Positions 48,701 through 56,710 of a stretch of 64,000 nt of DNA are shown here, one piece after another. Origin of the DNA: Streptomyces sp. NRRL S-37 (GTDB lineage Bacteria; Actinomycetota; Actinomycetes; Streptomycetales; Streptomycetaceae). A program made the position numbers and the translations under genes. The DNA lies in the NCBI RefSeq assembly GCF_000721605.1, contig NZ_JOIZ01000001.1, forward strand, positions 124,001 through 188,000, read 5' to 3'. Positions within the stretch are counted from its first letter, which is position 1, and each line of letters begins with the position of its first letter. The notes beneath the pieces were generated by a model. The model was not told the origin of the DNA, searched no databases, and was given only the letters and a program-made list of their open reading frames with translations.

Positions 48701-48887
48701 CGGTGCCGGCCCCGTCGAACTCCTCCTTGGCGAGGTCCAACTGCCCCTGCAAGTCCGCTTCCTGCGGGTAGAGGGTGCCCATGAGGTACTGCCGGTCGGG
48801 CGGCGCGTCGAGCGTCTCGTCGTCACCGCCGACCGGACCGACGAGCTGTCGCCGCAGGTAGGAGACGAGTTCCTGTCTGGGGTCCAT
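45762..48887 (-). CDS. drmA: DrmA-like SF2 helicase
   Basis: A 1041-aa helicase. Motif I is LIWFPTGGGKTEAYLLLAAF (about residue 422), motif II IQDELHLL (about 626), motif III VASTATIRRSG, and motif VI IQATSRVGRHAVPG (about 855). A zinc-like CPWCGTR...CPRDEC module lies between the motifs near 535-580. These features and the immediate DrmB partner match DrmA, the DISARM helicase that loads on DNA with unprotected 5' ends. No methyltransferase is encoded nearby. AGGAATCCC precedes the ATG at 48887. Confidence 0.88.
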   Translation of the reverse strand: MDPRQELVSYLRRQLVGPVGGDDETLDAPPDRQYLMGTLYPQEADLQGQLDLAKEEFDGAGTERGAEDTAPAGDPVPESNSWLPSSLGFSFYTDAETLEVECSAARYRTRSRSGQRGRTWQRIAIPAETHLLGPDRNQVPVLDARAELRVTRRDFGNGKLVTVALVNAARYDSALGKSAHWDGMLFQVELRARPAGGQVLPYPSVRLASRDPEEQELRLQYRHVRTHAVGHGCAVEELRDDGRTVTGLRAAVMPEAEVTGVRAAGLTDTPVLSLTHLADPAVSTDQLREELFEFASAYRAWYVGQLNTEVPAWGREAADRVLGRIGTAVSRIESGVRTLCDPRRPELLHAFRAANHAMALQMRHSAADLAGTRRPRRDDGVPPDPRPYADATWRPFQLAFFLLAVDGAVDPRHPDRAVTDLIWFPTGGGKTEAYLLLAAFVMVLRRSGPDGGGTAVLSRYTLSLLTTQQFQRAATTVCALESMRRADPATYGEEPFSIGLWVGETTTANSYDKARRDFEDARAAATPDDVFILDRCPWCGTRVLPAHKSPDIGDYGVRAGADSFAFFCPRDECLFHDELPVAVVDDHLYDRPPTFVLGTVDKFARLAWEPRAGRLFGAGTGHRPPSLVIQDELHLLTGPLGTTVGLYESAVLGLCTGPDGTGPKVVASTATIRRSGEQVRALYGGDVQLFPPAGLDARHSYFAEPDTSRPGRRYVGVMAQGHTAGRASVATAAALLQGAWELPEEHRDAYWTLVAYHHSLRELGRTVTAAADDIPAQLAGLDSGSGVRPLPDQQVEELTSNLPRSEQPVLLDRLEKSWDDTGSVSFLPCTNMLSVGVDVKRLALMLMQGQPKTTAEYIQATSRVGRHAVPGLVVTFFNATRPRDRSHYETFDVYHRALYRHVEPTSVTPWSVPSRRRALHAVLVVLVRHRLGLAAENQAGLILDRMPEAEALAEELAQRAETAEPGTGDAVREELDGLLAEWEDLARQARKDGRELYYRSQGKGQSHLIKSFEQLHGLWETPHSMRNVDRECQVTVKGADL

Positions 48888-48901
48888 GGGATTCCTGGTG
48901 T

Positions 48902-48931
48902 TGATGGGTGTCGATGGGTGTCGATGGGTGG
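48902..48931. repeat. Three 10-bp tandem repeats in the sigma-drmA gap
   Basis: GATGGGTGTC-type units repeat three times with a 10-bp period in the 78-bp space between the sigma-like gene and drmA. One helical turn per unit could place a protein on one face of the DNA, or the repeat may only reflect slippage. Confidence 0.7.
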
Positions 48932-48965
48932 GGCGGGGAGGGGGACGGGTGGGCGGCCGGCGGGC

Positions 48966-51900
48966 TCAGGAGCGGCGCCAGCGGTCCCGGAGGGAGCCGC
49001 GACCGCGGTCGGCCGCTTCCTGGGCCGCGGCCAGTTGCGCCTGCGCTTCGTCGAGTTGCGCCTGTACCTCGCCGAGCCGTGTCTGCGTCTCGCCGAGTTG
49101 CGTCTGCAGGTCGGTGAGGCGGAGCCAGGCGTCGTGCTCACTCTGGGCGATGCGCTGGGCCGCCTCCCGCTCGGCCTCCTCGGCGCGCCGCCGGGCCGCC
49201 TCGACGAACAGGTCCCGCTGGGCGACGGCCGCCTCGGCCTTCCGCAGGCGTGCCTCCACCTCGGAGACGCGCAGTCGGGCGCCCTGGAGGTACTCCTCCC
49301 GCGCCGAGGCGGCGGCACGCTCCCGCTCGGCGGCAGTCGCCTCGGCCTTCCGTGCGCGGGTCTCCAGCTCGGCGGCAGTCGCCTCGGCCTTCCGTGCGCG
49401 GGTCTCCAGCTCGGCGGCAGTCGCCTCGGCTTGCCGTAGGCGGATCTCCAGCTCGGCGACCCACGCTCCGGCGGCGCGTTCACGCTCGGCGGCCACCGCC
49501 TGGGCCTCGCTCAGCCGTGTCTCGAGGTCCCCGATGCGTGCCTCGGCGCCTTCGCGGTAGTCGCGCAGCCTCTGCTCCAGCTCGTCCGCCCGCTGCCCGG
49601 TGCCGGTCGTCTCCCGGGCGGCCTCCTCCGCACGCTCGGCACGGCGCAGCACCGCCTCGTAGGCCTCGCGGTGCTGCTCCTTCAGACGCGCGAGGTGCTC
49701 CTCGGCCTGGCGCCGCACCTGCCTCTCGCGCCGGTCCCGGGACCGGTCCGCGCGGTGCAGAAGCACCTCTTCCCACGCGTCGAGCTGTCGCTCGGCCTCG
49801 GCCCGTACGGCCGCGACACGCTCGTCGGCGCGGCGCCGTTCCTGGTCCAGCCGGAGCTCGTTCTCCTGCGTCAGCAGGGCGATCCGGGCCTCGTGCCGGG
49901 CGTGGACCTCGGCGAGCGACGGCTCGGTGTCGGCCGGCCGCGGCCCGGTCGACGCGGAAGGAGCGGGAGGGGTTTCCGGATGCCCGTCCGCCGTATCGGC
50001 CGCCTGCTCCGCGGCCGTGCTCTCACCGGCACCGCCGTTCCTCGGGGCGGGAACCGTCCGTGGTGGGCGCGCCACGACGAACTCCGCGAGGGCGGCACCG
50101 ACGGCACGGCGCGACTCGGCGCTCACCAGTGGTCTTGTGGCCAGGTACGCCCGGGGAGTGACCCCGGCCAGCGCTCCGGCGGGCCGCTCGAAGAAGTGCT
50201 CGGGTCGCAGCCCCGCGTTCTTGACGGAGTCGAGCACCTTCTGCAGGACTTCGAGGGCTTCGACCACGGGCCGGTCGAGCGTCCCCCGATGCCGCGCGGC
50301 GCGCACCACCGCGTCCGTGGCGGAGGAGCCGAGCAGCACGGACAGTTGCAGATGTCCCAGGGCGAGCAGAGCGTACTCGGCGAGCCAGGTCACTCCTCCG
50401 CCCAGCGGTGGCCGCGTCAGCGTCAGGGCCTTGTCCCAGTCGGCGGTGGTCTGCGGCGCACCGGCCGGGCCGGTGGTCTCCGCCGGCCGTTCCGTCTCCG
50501 GTGCCGGGGCCGGGGCCGGTTCGAAGCCGGGCGCCTGCGTGGCCTCAGACTCCAGTGCCTGCTCGTTCTCAGACTCCGGTACCTGCTCGTTCTCGGGTTC
50601 TGGTACCTGCTCGCCCTCAGCCTCCGGTACCCGCCCGGGCTCCGCTGCCCGCTCGCTCTCCGCCTCCGCCGGTTTCGCCACCACGGCGAGGAACTCCCGC
50701 AGCGCGTCCCGTACGGCCAGCCGCGACTCGCGCTCCACCAGGGGCCTGCGTACGAGATAGTCGTGGGGCGTCGCCCCGACGAGCGCTTCGGCGGGGCGGT
50801 CGAAGAAGTCTTCCGGGCGCTGCCCGGCGGCCACCAGGGCGTCGAAGACCCGGCGCAGCACTTCCAGCGCGGTCAGCACCGGACGCGAGAGGCGTCCGCC
50901 GCTGCGGGCGTCCCGTACCACCACGTCGGCGGCCGGCTGCCCCAGCACCGCCGTCAGGCCGTCGTCCCCCAGCGCCGTACGTGCGTAGTCGGCGAGCCAC
51001 CAGAGGTGGTCGACGGGCTCCTCCGCCATCCGGCGGGCACGCTCCCAGTCGGCGGCGAGGGTGTCCGGAGCCGTGGTGTCCACGGCTTCACCGGTGTCCG
51101 TGAGCTCTCCCGCGGGGGCGTCTTCCCGGGGGATCACGGACATCACGTTCTCCGCCTCGACGGTCGGCGTGTCGCCGTTCGGCTCCGTCTCCCCGACCAC
51201 CGAGGCGGGTACCGAAGCCGCGGTCACGGCCTCAGTCGCCGCTGCCCGCTCCCCGGCGACCCGGGCGAGGCGCTCCGCCCTGGCCTTGCGCAGGGCGATC
51301 CGGGCCCGGGCGGTGCGGGCCGCGTGGGTGGCGCGGGCGATCCGGGCCGCCCGCTTGGCCTCGGCGGCGCGTTCCGCCGCGCGCTCGGCCTTCTCGCACA
51401 CGGCGTCCAGGCCGACCAGCCCCGCCTCGCGCACCCGCTCCCGCAGCACGGGCCGGACCTTGCCCTCGATCTGCCGGATGCGTTCCCGGGTGACGCCGAA
51501 TTCGCGTCCGAGCTCGTCCAGGGTCGAGGGTTCGTCCCCGTCGAGCCCGAGCCGCCGCACCAGGATGCGCGCCTCCCGTTCGGTGAACGTGTCCACCACG
51601 GCCAGGATCTCCGCCGCGTGCAGGACGCCCACCACCTGCCGCTCCACCGACGGCAGGACGTGGGTCTCCGCCACGAAGTCCGCCAGGGTCGCGCCGTCGC
51701 CGATGACCCGGTCCAGGGAGTCGGTGCGCCGGGTGAGCTTCCGGATCTCCTGCACCTTCTGCAGGGTCATGTCGCACCGCACCGCGACATCGGCGTCGTC
51801 CGCGCGCCGCCCCTCGGCCGCGAGGGCGCGTTCGGCCCTGGCCACCTTCCGCATCTGTTCGTGCATGTGCACCGGGACGCGGATGAGGGTGCCCTCGTCG

Positions 51901-52868
51901 GCGATGGCCCGGGTGATGGACTGCCGGATCCACCAGGTGGCGTAGGTGGAGAACTTGTTGCCCATGGTCGGGTCGAACTTCCGCGCCGCCCTGAGCAGAC
52001 CGAGGAAGCCGTGCTGGAGGAGGTCGTCGTAGTCGAGCCCCTGGTCCAGGTAGGGCCGCACCATGGAGTGCACGAGTCGCTGGTTGTGCACCACGAGACA
52101 GTCCCGGGCACGGATTCTGAGGTCTTCGGGAGGGAGGGCCTTCAGCTCGTCCTCGTCCGGTTCCCGCGCGATGTGGTCCGGTCCGCCCCGCAGCAGCACG
52201 GCGAGGCCGACCTCGGCCTGCGCGCTCAGCAACCGCCTGTCGGGGCGCCGCACCCGTCGGTCGGTGTCCAGGACGGCGTGCGCCGCGGCCACCGACTCCG
52301 CGAGGTCCCCTCGTGACACGTCCCCCGCGGCCACGTCCTGCCCCGGATCCGACGCACCCTCCTCCGAACCCGGCGCATCGTCGGACGTGTCCGGCCCGTC
52401 GGTCTCCTCGCCGCCCTCGGCGCCCCGCTCCCCCTCCGGGTCCCGCACCAGGGCCCTCGCGCGGAGCTGAGCGGCCTCATGCGCGCCGAGCCCGGCGAGC
52501 CGGACCACGCCGTCGACGACCCGCTGAGTCACGTACCCGTCGGCGTCGGCATAGCGGGCCAGCAGGTCCTGTACGAGCGACACGCGAGGGGACACATTTT
52601 CTGCACGATCCCGTGCAACCTTTTCACCACTCCGCTGGTCACCCCCTGTGTGCACCTGCAATTCCCCCACGGGCAGTCCCAGCCGGGCCAGCTCCTGACG
52701 CAGCCGCTCCCGCTCGGCGTCCCCCAGCGCGAGCGCCCGCACGCTCTCGAGGAAGACGTGCTCCGGGACGACGCCGTCCACGGCCGCGCGCCGCAACCGC
52801 GCCAGCACCTCACCGAGCGCCGCGCGCAGACCGGACGATCCGGCGTCGGCCACAGACCACTGCGTCAT
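48966..52868 (-). CDS. Giant sigma70-like protein with duplicated domain and coiled-coil tail
   Basis: A 1300-aa protein. Residues about 215-480 are a complete sigma70 core: region 2 with LDYDDLLQHGFLGLLRAARK and NKFSTYATWWIRQSITRAI, region 3 with LIRVPVHMHEQMRKV, and region 4 with TLDELGREFGVTRERIRQIE. A basic alanine/arginine-rich segment follows. Two related copies of a domain of about 120 residues lie at about 607-729 (LTALEVLRRVFDAL) and 810-934 (VEALEVLQKVLDSV), each with an EDFF/EHFF-RPA motif. From about 985 the tail is a long coiled coil with AEATAAELETRARK repeats. ATG 52868 follows the shared promoter; it precedes drmA by 78 bp on the same strand. Confidence 0.85.
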   Translation of the reverse strand: MTQWSVADAGSSGLRAALGEVLARLRRAAVDGVVPEHVFLESVRALALGDAERERLRQELARLGLPVGELQVHTGGDQRSGEKVARDRAENVSPRVSLVQDLLARYADADGYVTQRVVDGVVRLAGLGAHEAAQLRARALVRDPEGERGAEGGEETDGPDTSDDAPGSEEGASDPGQDVAAGDVSRGDLAESVAAAHAVLDTDRRVRRPDRRLLSAQAEVGLAVLLRGGPDHIAREPDEDELKALPPEDLRIRARDCLVVHNQRLVHSMVRPYLDQGLDYDDLLQHGFLGLLRAARKFDPTMGNKFSTYATWWIRQSITRAIADEGTLIRVPVHMHEQMRKVARAERALAAEGRRADDADVAVRCDMTLQKVQEIRKLTRRTDSLDRVIGDGATLADFVAETHVLPSVERQVVGVLHAAEILAVVDTFTEREARILVRRLGLDGDEPSTLDELGREFGVTRERIRQIEGKVRPVLRERVREAGLVGLDAVCEKAERAAERAAEAKRAARIARATHAARTARARIALRKARAERLARVAGERAAATEAVTAASVPASVVGETEPNGDTPTVEAENVMSVIPREDAPAGELTDTGEAVDTTAPDTLAADWERARRMAEEPVDHLWWLADYARTALGDDGLTAVLGQPAADVVVRDARSGGRLSRPVLTALEVLRRVFDALVAAGQRPEDFFDRPAEALVGATPHDYLVRRPLVERESRLAVRDALREFLAVVAKPAEAESERAAEPGRVPEAEGEQVPEPENEQVPESENEQALESEATQAPGFEPAPAPAPETERPAETTGPAGAPQTTADWDKALTLTRPPLGGGVTWLAEYALLALGHLQLSVLLGSSATDAVVRAARHRGTLDRPVVEALEVLQKVLDSVKNAGLRPEHFFERPAGALAGVTPRAYLATRPLVSAESRRAVGAALAEFVVARPPRTVPAPRNGGAGESTAAEQAADTADGHPETPPAPSASTGPRPADTEPSLAEVHARHEARIALLTQENELRLDQERRRADERVAAVRAEAERQLDAWEEVLLHRADRSRDRRERQVRRQAEEHLARLKEQHREAYEAVLRRAERAEEAARETTGTGQRADELEQRLRDYREGAEARIGDLETRLSEAQAVAAERERAAGAWVAELEIRLRQAEATAAELETRARKAEATAAELETRARKAEATAAERERAAASAREEYLQGARLRVSEVEARLRKAEAAVAQRDLFVEAARRRAEEAEREAAQRIAQSEHDAWLRLTDLQTQLGETQTRLGEVQAQLDEAQAQLAAAQEAADRGRGSLRDRWRRS

Positions 52869-52897
52869 TCGTTCACCCCACAACTTTCCTCGGCCTC

Positions 52898-52938
52898 ACG
52901 CTAGACCTGATGCGTTGATGATGTCAACGGATGTTGAC
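52898..52938 (-). promoter_or_regulatory. Promoter with GTTGA-N5-TCAAC operator (sigma/DISARM-like operon)
   Basis: Reading leftward, TTGACA (52927-52922) and TAGCGT (52903-52898) are 18 bp apart. The -35 is inside GTTGATGATGTCAAC (52914-52928). A second palindrome GTCAAC-ggat-GTTGAC (52923-52938) overlaps it. CTAGCGTGAG matches the NTPase promoter exactly. Confidence 0.78.
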
Positions 52939-53090
52939 CTGTGGGTTCGGCCACCCTTCGTGTACTATTCCGTCCGCTGTCGCTCCCCCTCTGTCACGAT
53001 GGGTGAGCGCAGTGACACGTGAGGGGGTCTCCGTCCACCCGGCAGGGCAGGACGCGGGAACGTGTACAAGGGCCGAAGAAACGAGGGGCA

Positions 53091-53243
53091 GTGAGCCAGG
53101 AGCTGGTCGACAACAGGTTCCGCATCGGACAGGTCATCGACAGGGGCGCCATGGGGGAGGCCCACCGCGCCGGGTCCGGCCGCCGGAGCCGGCATGGACG
53201 TCTTCGGCGTCCACCGGGCCATGGCCCCCGCCACCCCGCCTGA
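53091..53243 (+). pseudogene. Truncated N-terminus of a Ser/Thr protein kinase
   Basis: GTG at 53091, behind a strong GAGGGG site, starts a 50-codon frame reading SQELVDNRFRIGQVIDRGAM then GEAHRA. This is the start of a Hanks-type kinase with its glycine-rich loop. The catalytic lysine, HRD and DFG motifs never appear, because the frame becomes unrelated sequence. It is a kinase gene cut off after the P-loop, probably when the EcsC gene region was joined. Confidence 0.6.
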
Positions 53244-53295
53244 CCTCACCCCACACCACCCGCGCGCGCTCACCATCGACATCCCAGGGGGGACC

Positions 53296-54423
53296 ATGAG
53301 CAACCCGCACCAGCCCGATCCGAAGCCCTCGACGTACGAACTCGAAGTATGGGAATCCATCCAGCGGTACAAGGGCCGCCCGCTGTCACAGGCGATGCAG
53401 AACGCCGGCGAGCACGTGGCCAACGGCGTCGCCCAACTCGGCAAGCGGGCCGCGAAACAGTTGGAGAAGCACCCTAGAGCCGCGTCGGCGGTCTCGCGGG
53501 GACAGGAGTTCGTCGCCAAGGGCGCGTCCAAGGCCGGGGAAAAGGCACGCAACGCCGCCGAGCACATGCCGGAATGGGGCGGCACCGCCGTGCAGTCCGT
53601 CCGGAAGACCGTGGGGAAGGTCTCTCGCGCGGGGCTCTCCCCCAAGCGGGTCGTGGCACTCCACAACAAGCGCGGGCACGAGGTCGCCTCACTCTCCGAC
53701 GTGCGCCGCCTCGACCTCGAACAGGTCGAGAAGGTTCGCGGCCGGGCGGCGAGCTGGTACTACCCCGCTGCGGCGGCGTTCTCGGGCGCGGGTGCCGGGC
53801 TCGCCATCACCGGAGGACAGCTCGCCATCACCGCCTCCGCCGGCGCCGCGGCAGCGCCTTCGGCCGGTGCGATCGCGGGCGCGTTCACGGCGGACACCGC
53901 GGTCGTCCTCGGACTCTCGTCCCGGGCCGTCGGCCAGATCTCTCTGTTTTACGGCTACGACCCCGAAGAGCCCTCCGAGAAGCTCTTCATCATGTCTGTC
54001 GTCAACCTCGGGACCGCGAGTTCGGCCACCGCCAAGAACGCCGCGATGGCCGACATCTCGAAGCTCACGCAGGCGCTCTTCAAGGGCAAGTCCTGGGATG
54101 TCCTGAACAACGCGTTCGTCACCAAGGTCTACTCGAAGTTCACCGAGGCATTCGGCGTCCGCCTCACCAAGAAGGGGCTCGGCAAGGTCGTACCCGCCTT
54201 CGGCATCGTCGTCGGCTCCACCCTGAACTGGGCGACGCTGGAAGGGGTCGTCGACGCGGCCGAGATGGCGTACCGGCGCCGGTTCCTCCTGGAGAAGTAC
54301 CCCTATCTCGCCGAGGAGGAGGTGCCCGTGACGTTCACCGACACGGATGCCCCAGAGGACACCGACGAGAAGATCAGCGTGCTCGACGAGATCGTCGAGG
54401 AGGGCGGCCCGGACCTCCGCTGA
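53296..54423 (+). CDS. EcsC family protein
   Basis: A 375-aa protein. After an alanine-rich helical start (residues 1-150), the EcsC-like region contains YPAAAAFSGAGAGLAITGGQ, hydrophobic glycine/alanine helices, DTAVVLGLSSRAVGQISLFY and GYDPEEPSEKLFIMSVVNLG. EcsC proteins are membrane-associated with no settled function. The ATG at 53296 follows AGGGGGGACC. The C-terminus is strongly acidic. It stands alone behind the kinase stub and ends at a strong terminator. Confidence 0.82.
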   Translation: MSNPHQPDPKPSTYELEVWESIQRYKGRPLSQAMQNAGEHVANGVAQLGKRAAKQLEKHPRAASAVSRGQEFVAKGASKAGEKARNAAEHMPEWGGTAVQSVRKTVGKVSRAGLSPKRVVALHNKRGHEVASLSDVRRLDLEQVEKVRGRAASWYYPAAAAFSGAGAGLAITGGQLAITASAGAAAAPSAGAIAGAFTADTAVVLGLSSRAVGQISLFYGYDPEEPSEKLFIMSVVNLGTASSATAKNAAMADISKLTQALFKGKSWDVLNNAFVTKVYSKFTEAFGVRLTKKGLGKVVPAFGIVVGSTLNWATLEGVVDAAEMAYRRRFLLEKYPYLAEEEVPVTFTDTDAPEDTDEKISVLDEIVEEGGPDLR

Positions 54424-54426
54424 TCT

Positions 54427-54472
54427 GTCGTCCCTGTGGTGCGCGTGTCCCCGTGCGCACCACAGGGACGAC
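54427..54472. terminator. 18-bp stem bidirectional terminator
   Basis: GTCGTCCCTGTGGTGCGC and its exact complement flank a 10-base loop between the convergent EcsC and DUF397 genes. Confidence 0.92.
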
Positions 54473-54477
54473 GTGGC

Positions 54478-54657
54478 TCACGCCCCGGCCGCGAACCGCA
54501 CGAAGCGGGACCACTCCTCACGCCCGAAGGCGAAGTGGGGACGCGTCACGTCTTTGGAGTCCCGGACGTGGATGGCCTGTTCGGTGACGGCGACCTCCAC
54601 ACAGCTGTCCCCCTGCGCACTGCTGTAGCTGGACTTGGACCAGTCGAGTTCGGACAT
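54478..54657 (-). CDS. DUF397 small regulator-associated protein
   Basis: A 59-aa protein beginning MSELDWSKSSYSSAQGDSCV and ending in WSRFVRFAAG, the standard DUF397 pattern. In Streptomyces these small acidic proteins pair with an adjacent XRE regulator and often act as its antagonist. A GTG six bases upstream (54663) overlaps the XRE stop and is an alternative start. It is in the same operon as the XRE gene. Confidence 0.88.
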   Translation of the reverse strand: MSELDWSKSSYSSAQGDSCVEVAVTEQAIHVRDSKDVTRPHFAFGREEWSRFVRFAAGA

Positions 54658-54659
54658 GC

Positions 54660-55520
54660 TCACAGTTCTCCTCGCATCCGCTCCAGCAGGCCCACGGAGT
54701 CCTTCGGGGAGAGGGCCTGCGAGCGCAGTCTCGCATAGCGCATGTGCAGACGACTGACCTGTTTCGGGTCAGCAATCAGGCGACCGTTCTCCTGCCCTTC
54801 GGAGTATCCACGCCAGCTCCCGTCAGGCGTCTCCAGCAGCTGGATGGGACCAGCCATGCATGCGTGGTACTCGGTGTCGGCAGGCATGATCTGCAACGTG
54901 ACGTTCCTCGGTGCAACTGCCTGGAGAACATGGTCGATCAGGTCACGAGTCACATCAGCACCGCCGAGTCGACGCACGAACAGTGACTCCTCGACGATGA
55001 AGTCGAAGGCGGTGTCGGGACGTTCCACGAGCAGGCACTGTCGCTCCAGACGTGCCTGAACCGTGGCCTCCAGGTCCTCGTCCGACAGGGGCGGGATGTC
55101 GTTGTCACAGAGGGCCCGCATGTACCCCACCGACTGCAACAGGCCCGGCACCAACCGGCACTCGTACGTGCACAGACTCACCGCCTCCCGCTCCAGCCGG
55201 GCCCACCGCCGGAACCACGCCGCCAGCCCCGCCTCCCCCCGCGTCAGGAACCGCGCCGAGTGCCGTAGCGCCCCCGTGTTCCCCAGCGCCTCCTCCGCCC
55301 GCTCCACGAAGGACGCGTCCGGCATCCGCCGGCCCAACTCCACCGACTCCACCGTGTGCTTGGAGTACCGGACCAGCTCCCCGAACTGCACCCTGCTCAG
55401 CCCCGCGTGCTCCCGCAGCGCCTGCACGACCGCCCCGAACGTCCGCAGACTGTCCGACGGATCCGGCTCCCGCTCGCACTCCCCACCCGCTACCGTCGGC
55501 TCCACATGGTCGGTCGTCAT
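54660..55520 (-). CDS. XRE-family regulator with DUF5753 C-terminal domain
   Basis: A 286-aa regulator. The helix-turn-helix lies around residues 28-85 (ALREHAGLSRVQFGELVRYS and VESVELGRRMPDASFVERAE). The C-terminal DUF5753 ligand domain contains YECRLVPGLLQSVGYMRAL and MPADTEYHACMAGPIQLLE. Such regulators work with DUF397 partners and sometimes an HATPase protein. A perfect palindrome lies 94 bp upstream and is a probable target. A near-copy sits before the HATPase gene at 59073. Confidence 0.9.
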   Translation of the reverse strand: MTTDHVEPTVAGGECEREPDPSDSLRTFGAVVQALREHAGLSRVQFGELVRYSKHTVESVELGRRMPDASFVERAEEALGNTGALRHSARFLTRGEAGLAAWFRRWARLEREAVSLCTYECRLVPGLLQSVGYMRALCDNDIPPLSDEDLEATVQARLERQCLLVERPDTAFDFIVEESLFVRRLGGADVTRDLIDHVLQAVAPRNVTLQIMPADTEYHACMAGPIQLLETPDGSWRGYSEGQENGRLIADPKQVSRLHMRYARLRSQALSPKDSVGLLERMRGEL

Positions 55521-55613
55521 CCGAGGCCCACCTCCAGGTTCGCGCACACCGGGTCCCTCTGATGGAAAACGCCGGGAGCAGCCAACAGGACACTCGTACA
55601 ACCCACCCGTCAT

Positions 55614-55640
55614 CCCCGTACGGTGACGCACCGTACGGGG
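55614..55640. promoter_or_regulatory. 12-bp-arm palindrome upstream of the XRE gene
   Basis: CCCCGTACGGTG-ACG-CACCGTACGGGG is a perfect inverted repeat. A 25-bp part of it (55616-55640) recurs at 59004-59028 with only the central four bases changed, which marks it as a regulator-binding site rather than a terminator. Confidence 0.75.
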
Positions 55641-55766
55641 AGGGACCCCGCATAGACGCTCACGCGAGAGCTGTATGTCCGCAACCGGAAGGGATCTTTC
55701 GCCCTGGAGGCGAGCACCCGGCCCCACCCTTGCCCGCGCCACCACACCACCGACGCGCCGACCGCC

Positions 55767-56675
55767 TCACGGCAAGGGCATTTCCAGCTCGATCCACTTC
55801 GTGATCGATGGGCGCGAGGGGTGCCAGCCAAGGTCGTGAGCCCGGGTGGCACGTACGCGGCTGTTGGCACCGAGGGCGTACCGGGAGAAACCCTCCCCCC
55901 ACGCGGCCGCAGCGGAACCCAGATCCCACGGCTCCACCGGCCCCAGACCCAGCCGACGGGCGATCGCCTCACCGATATCGGCGAACGAGGCGTCCTCGCC
56001 GCCCTCCACGAAGTAGAAGCCCGTGGCCGCGGGGTCGGTGAGCGCCAGGTGATACAGGTCGGCCATGTCATCGAGGTGCACCGTCGACCAGCGGTTCAGG
56101 CCGCGTCCGACGACGCGGACGGTCTTACCGGCCTGGGCCTGTGTGACCAGCGGCGGGATCAGCACGGTCTGCGGGCGCGGTCCCGTGCCGTTGCCGTAGA
56201 TCAGTGAGTTGCACAGCACCACCGAACGCACTCCCGCCGCACCGGCATCAACGACGGAGCGGTCGATGGCGTACCGGGCCCGCCGGATCTCGTGGTCCCC
56301 CGGGCCGAAAGGCTTCGCGTCGTCGAAGACCACCTCGGATGCGTACTGGCCCTGGGCGTCGTCACCGATGACGCTGGTCCCGCTGGTGTGGATCAACACC
56401 TTGCCCGAACCCCGCAGGGCGTCGACAAAGGCGGCCACAGCGCCGCGGTGGTCGCTGTGAGCGGCGTTGACGACCGCGTCGGCGCGGTCGGCCTCTCGCT
56501 TGAGCAGCGCCGCGTCGTCGAGGTCCCCGACGACCGGTGTGATGCCGGCGGCGGCGAGAACATCGACCACGCCGGGCGTGCGGGTCAAGCCGCGCACCGT
56601 GTGCCCCTCGCGGATCAGACGGCGGGCTACGGCTCCGCCGATATAGCCGCCGGCACCTGTGAGAAAGACGTCCAT
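55767..56675 (-). CDS. NAD(P)-dependent epimerase/dehydratase-like SDR
   Basis: A 302-aa extended/atypical SDR with the coenzyme motif MDVFLTGAGGYIGGAVARRL. It has the substrate-side segments VLIHTSGTSVIGDDAQGQ and VVLCNSLIYGNGTGPRPQ, and late WSTVHLDDMADLYHLAL. The YxxxK tyrosine is less clear, as in many NmrA/isoflavone-like relatives. It follows the SnoaL-like gene by 35 bp in the same direction, so they are co-transcribed. The substrate is unknown. Confidence 0.82.
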   Translation of the reverse strand: MDVFLTGAGGYIGGAVARRLIREGHTVRGLTRTPGVVDVLAAAGITPVVGDLDDAALLKREADRADAVVNAAHSDHRGAVAAFVDALRGSGKVLIHTSGTSVIGDDAQGQYASEVVFDDAKPFGPGDHEIRRARYAIDRSVVDAGAAGVRSVVLCNSLIYGNGTGPRPQTVLIPPLVTQAQAGKTVRVVGRGLNRWSTVHLDDMADLYHLALTDPAATGFYFVEGGEDASFADIGEAIARRLGLGPVEPWDLGSAAAAWGEGFSRYALGANSRVRATRAHDLGWHPSRPSITKWIELEMPLP

Positions 56676-56710
56676 GATGATTCCTGGCGATGGTGGGGTG
56701 GTGGGGGGTG

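Noticed and set aside
44805..52316. Open frames of 1544 and 881 codons antisense to drmB, drmA and the sigma-like gene
   Set aside because: No ribosome sites or domains; they run across several real gene boundaries on the other strand.
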